This document shows positions 4,634 to 7,202 of a stretch of DNA of 7,202 nt, piece after piece. The number at the start of each line of letters is the position of its first letter. Position 1 is the first letter of the stretch. Position numbers and translations under genes: made by a program. The DNA comes from Candidatus Omnitrophota bacterium. Its GTDB lineage: Bacteria > Omnitrophota > Omnitrophia > Omnitrophales > JACQLI01. Location of the stretch: the NCBI GenBank assembly GCA_016204125.1, contig JACQLI010000033.1, positions 1 through 7,202 of the forward strand, in the 5' to 3' direction. The notes under the pieces are model-generated. The model searched no databases, was not told the origin of the DNA, and was given only the letters and a program-made list of their open reading frames with translations.

Positions 4634-6232
4634 ATGGCTATGAACCCTACTTTAAGTAAAACCAAAGCATCGGAGCTGATCCAGCTTCGCATAGAAAGAT
4701 TTATTCCTGCCAAGCCTTGGCGAGTGCTGCGCATGATTGCAAAGGTTGAGGATTTCCCCCTCTTCATGCCCAATGTAAAAAAGACTCAGGTCATCCAACG
4801 TTCCCGGCATGGAGCTGTCACACATTGGTTTGTGGAGGTCGAGGGGCTCCCCATTCAATGGAAGGAGAGGGACACCTTTGACTTAGCCAATTTTACCATT
4901 CACTTTGAATTGATCGAAGGAGACCTTGAGGAATTCAAAGGGAGCTGGAGGCTTCAGCGTGTCGGTGAAGGAACAGAAGTGACAGTGGATGTGACGGCAA
5001 GATTGGGTATTCCCATTGTTGAGAAAGTGGTGGCGGATATCCTTCAGGAAAAATTGACGAGGAACTTTCAATTGATCCTTGAAGGAATGGAAAATCGATT
5101 CCTCACCGAGCGTTACAGACATGCGCCGCCGCGCTCTCTTGTCAAGCCAACTGGGTTTGTCGTGATGGGACATCCCTATAATTTCAATCACCTGGTTCGA
5201 ATCTTCAGATTCTTTAAGCCTGATCTCAGATGTGTCACGCAAGATTTTATCTTGAAGCTCTTTGAGCTGACTCCTTCCTACCATTCTTATGACATTCCTG
5301 AATTTCGTTCGGCCACAGGCAAATCGATCCATGGCTATTTTGTGATGTGCCCGATCATTCCAGACATGATCGATGCAAGTCCAGAAAGGGTCTTTCAAAA
5401 AGTTGTGGAAGGATGCCGCATTGGTGAAAGATTGGGTGCGGGGATTGTCGCGCTCGGCGGATTCACGTCAATTGTGGGAGAGAGATTTTCGGAGAAGCTC
5501 AGGACTATGATCAAAATTCCTTTAACGACGGGGAATACTTTCACTGCGGCAATGGCAGTGGAAGGAGTAAGAAAGGCCTCGCATCTCATGGGAATTGACA
5601 TCGGGAAGGCGACTGTTACGATCATTGGAGGAACGGGAGATATCGGCAGCGCCTGTGCGAAAGTTTTGGCAAGAGAAGTCAAAGGAATCATCATTACAGG
5701 GAGGAATAAGGAAAACTTGAATCATTGGAAAAGCAAACTCCAAAAAGAGGGAAGAGCGAAAATAGAAGTCTCCACCGATAATAACAAGTCTGTAAGGAGG
5801 GCTGAAATTGTGATCGCCTGCGCAAGCTCCTCCAAATCTCTTGTGGACATCAAAAGTTTTAAGCCAGGTACTGTGATTTGTGATGTGGCCTATCCGAAAA
5901 ATACCTCCTACATGACTGCTTACCGCAATGATATTTTCTGCTTTTCTGGTGGGCTCTGTGCTGTCCCATCACCTTTTGATTTGGGTTTTGATATTGGACT
6001 GCCAACCAAGAATATTCTCTACGGTTGTTTCGCCGAGGCGATCATGCTGAGCCTTGAGGATAAATATGTGGATTTCAGCCGCGGCAAAGGCTATATCACT
6101 CCTGAGAAAATCGAAGAGATCAAGACGATAGGGGAGAAACATGGCTTTAAATTAGCGCCTTTCTACTGGGGAGATAGACTGGTGTCAGAAAGGGATATCC
6201 TTTCGATCAGGTCCAATGTCAGAGATCGTTAA
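4634..6232 (+). CDS. SRPBCC domain fused to an acyl-ACP reductase (AAR)-like oxidoreductase
   Basis: A two-domain protein of 532 residues. Residues about 14-160 form an SRPBCC/START-type lipid-binding domain of the COQ10/polyketide-cyclase kind (FPLFMPNVKKTQVIQR, then WFVEVEGLPIQWKERDTFD and GSWRLQRVGEGTEVTVDV). Residues about 174-512 align along their length with cyanobacterial long-chain acyl-[ACP] reductase (COG5322 type), which reduces acyl-ACP or acyl-CoA to a fatty aldehyde with NADPH. Shared landmarks are SATGKSIHG (226-234), ALGGFTSI (273-280), TTGNTFTA (298-305), the dinucleotide motif GGTGDIGSA (332-340), TGRN (355-358), YPKN (420-423) and GCFAEA (464-469). C465 matches the cyanobacterial cysteine (Cys294) that carries the acyl group. 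No signal peptide or membrane helix is seen. The ATG at 4634 has only a weak upstream GATGAG, and an ATG at 4640 is an alternative. No aldehyde-deformylating oxygenase gene is in the window. The homology is recalled, not searched; activity and acyl substrate are inferred. Confidence 0.85.
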   Translation: MAMNPTLSKTKASELIQLRIERFIPAKPWRVLRMIAKVEDFPLFMPNVKKTQVIQRSRHGAVTHWFVEVEGLPIQWKERDTFDLANFTIHFELIEGDLEEFKGSWRLQRVGEGTEVTVDVTARLGIPIVEKVVADILQEKLTRNFQLILEGMENRFLTERYRHAPPRSLVKPTGFVVMGHPYNFNHLVRIFRFFKPDLRCVTQDFILKLFELTPSYHSYDIPEFRSATGKSIHGYFVMCPIIPDMIDASPERVFQKVVEGCRIGERLGAGIVALGGFTSIVGERFSEKLRTMIKIPLTTGNTFTAAMAVEGVRKASHLMGIDIGKATVTIIGGTGDIGSACAKVLAREVKGIIITGRNKENLNHWKSKLQKEGRAKIEVSTDNNKSVRRAEIVIACASSSKSLVDIKSFKPGTVICDVAYPKNTSYMTAYRNDIFCFSGGLCAVPSPFDLGFDIGLPTKNILYGCFAEAIMLSLEDKYVDFSRGKGYITPEKIEEIKTIGEKHGFKLAPFYWGDRLVSERDILSIRSNVRDR

Positions 6233-7202
6233 TCCCGTCTCGTATTATTTCAACCCTTACATCATCCCGAATGTCCTAGTCAGTACGCTTATTTTTGCGA
6301 CAGGGCTTTTTGTCTATCTTCAGAATAAAAAGTCGGCGACTAACCTCTCCTTTTTTCTTTTCTGTCTCACTCTGAATCTCTGGCAGTACGGGATTTCGAT
6401 GGTCTATTGCTCGAGAGTCCCCGACGCGGCCCTATTCTGGTACCGTGCGGTTACCTTTCTCGGTGTGGCCTACATTTCACCCACGGTTTACACCTTTTCG
6501 GTTCATTGGCTGAAACGTTATGAGACGCAGAAATATTGGGTCTATGGGGCCTGGATCGGGGCGCCCATCTTCTACGGCCTTGCGATTTTTACTCCTTACG
6601 GGATGCCTTACGTCCAGAGCTATTTCTGGGGGTATTATCCGAAATACGGAATCGCAGGGATTATTTTTCTTTTCTTCTTCTTTGGATACTTCCTCGCCGC
6701 TTTTTACAATTTCTTCTCCCAGGCGAAGCGGGAGACCGACCCTTTAAAGAAAAAACAGATTCGGCTGATTACCTACGCTTACCTCATTTCCATCACTGGC
6801 TCCGCGGATTACTTACCCAAACTTTTCCCCATCGCGCTCTATCCCTTTGGTTTCCTTTCCATTCTCTTTTGGACGCTGATCGTAGCCTACCTCATTGTCC
6901 GTTACCGCGTGATGGATATTCAGACAGTTATTCATAAGACGATCATGTGGGCCTTCACGTCAGCACTTTTTGCGCTTCCAGTAGTGATCCTCTCCTATAT
7001 GGGAAAGGAATGGTTGGTGGGCCTTGATCGGACGTCCTTCGCCATGATTGCATTCGGTCTCGCGCTTCTTTTCATTCCCTATGTGAGCCTGGTTCAGCCG
7101 AGGATTGATCATTTGTTCCAAAGAAGGAGATGGGATCTGGCGCGCGCCTTTGAAAAGTTTACCGACGAACTGGTTCACCTCAAGAGTCTTGACGAACTCG
7201 CC
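6216..7202 (+). CDS. Multi-pass membrane sensor, 7TM histidine-kinase N-terminal type (3' partial)
   Basis: The frame runs open from ATG 6216 to the window end (329 codons without a stop), so the C-terminal signalling part is missing. Hydrophobic helices are visible at about 15-35, 43-63, 76-98, 107-125, 145-167, 183-203 and 204-228. After RYRVMDIQTVIHKTIMW (229-245), further helices lie at 246-262 and 272-294. The sequence then leaves the membrane with VQPRIDHLFQRRRWDLARAF (293-312) and DELVHLKSLDELA (317-329). That last pattern is typical of 7TM-type sensor kinases, in which a GAF and then kinase domains follow; these lie beyond the window, so a phosphatase or diguanylate cyclase output cannot be excluded. 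The start overlaps the end of the acyl reductase gene by 17 bases in another frame, implying translational coupling. Only a weak AGG (6209-6211) precedes it. With the receiver gene upstream, it could form a two-component pair. Confidence 0.8.
   Translation, partial: MSEIVNPVSYYFNPYIIPNVLVSTLIFATGLFVYLQNKKSATNLSFFLFCLTLNLWQYGISMVYCSRVPDAALFWYRAVTFLGVAYISPTVYTFSVHWLKRYETQKYWVYGAWIGAPIFYGLAIFTPYGMPYVQSYFWGYYPKYGIAGIIFLFFFFGYFLAAFYNFFSQAKRETDPLKKKQIRLITYAYLISITGSADYLPKLFPIALYPFGFLSILFWTLIVAYLIVRYRVMDIQTVIHKTIMWAFTSALFALPVVILSYMGKEWLVGLDRTSFAMIAFGLALLFIPYVSLVQPRIDHLFQRRRWDLARAFEKFTDELVHLKSLDELA

Noticed and set aside
4249..5743. Several minus-strand open frames opposite the receiver and acyl reductase genes.
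   Set aside because: Their translations show no family features and lie opposite well-supported conserved proteins, so they are antisense shadows.
6520..6937. Two overlapping plus-strand open frames within the membrane sensor region.
   Set aside because: They are out-of-frame shadows. The frame starting at 6216 stays open to the window end and encodes regular membrane helices and a recognisable 7TM-kinase exit motif.

Overview
The window comes from a bacterium with an inner-membrane filament assembly system and two-component signalling. Base composition looks roughly balanced. Nothing fixes the phylum. A GspL/PilN-type protein next to a GspE/PilB-type ATPase suggests a diderm; a deep-branching, little-cultured lineage is possible but is only a guess.

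Layout. (1) Positions 1-2195 hold the tail of a type II secretion / type IV pilus-like operon on the plus strand. It contains a PilN/GspL-like membrane protein, open at the window's left edge and carrying a second, GspM/PilO-like segment. A GspE/PilB-family ATPase follows, overlapping it by 32 bases. (2) Positions about 2199-2771 hold a compact type II toxin-antitoxin module (Phd/YefM antitoxin, RelE/ParE toxin) with its own promoter and an inverted repeat that is probably its operator. (3) A convergent minus-strand gene (2781-4079) encodes a YvcK/CofD-like protein with an extra N-terminal receiver-like domain. (4) A 160-base divergent intergenic region (4080-4239) carries a promoter for each side and a perfect 9-bp-arm inverted repeat. 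(5) From 4240 to the right edge lies a plus-strand cluster: a stand-alone receiver protein, a 532-residue fusion of an SRPBCC (COQ10/cyclase-type) domain with a homologue of cyanobacterial long-chain acyl-ACP reductase (AAR), and a multi-pass membrane sensor cut off by the window end. The sensor has the look of the 7TM N-terminal region of histidine kinases.

How the parts may work together. The last three genes are closely spaced (34-base gap, then a 17-base overlap), so they probably form one operon. It would combine a membrane sensor, a receiver and an enzyme acting on a fatty acyl thioester. The most unusual element is the SRPBCC-AAR fusion, which keeps the cysteine expected to form the acyl-enzyme and an intact dinucleotide-binding motif. 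Its co-location with signalling genes suggests regulated production or sensing of a fatty aldehyde or related lipid; that is inference. The promoter of the receiver gene sits so close to its start codon that the message is probably leaderless. Other oddities are a collapsed cysteine motif in the GspE-like ATPase and a degenerate receiver fused to YvcK.
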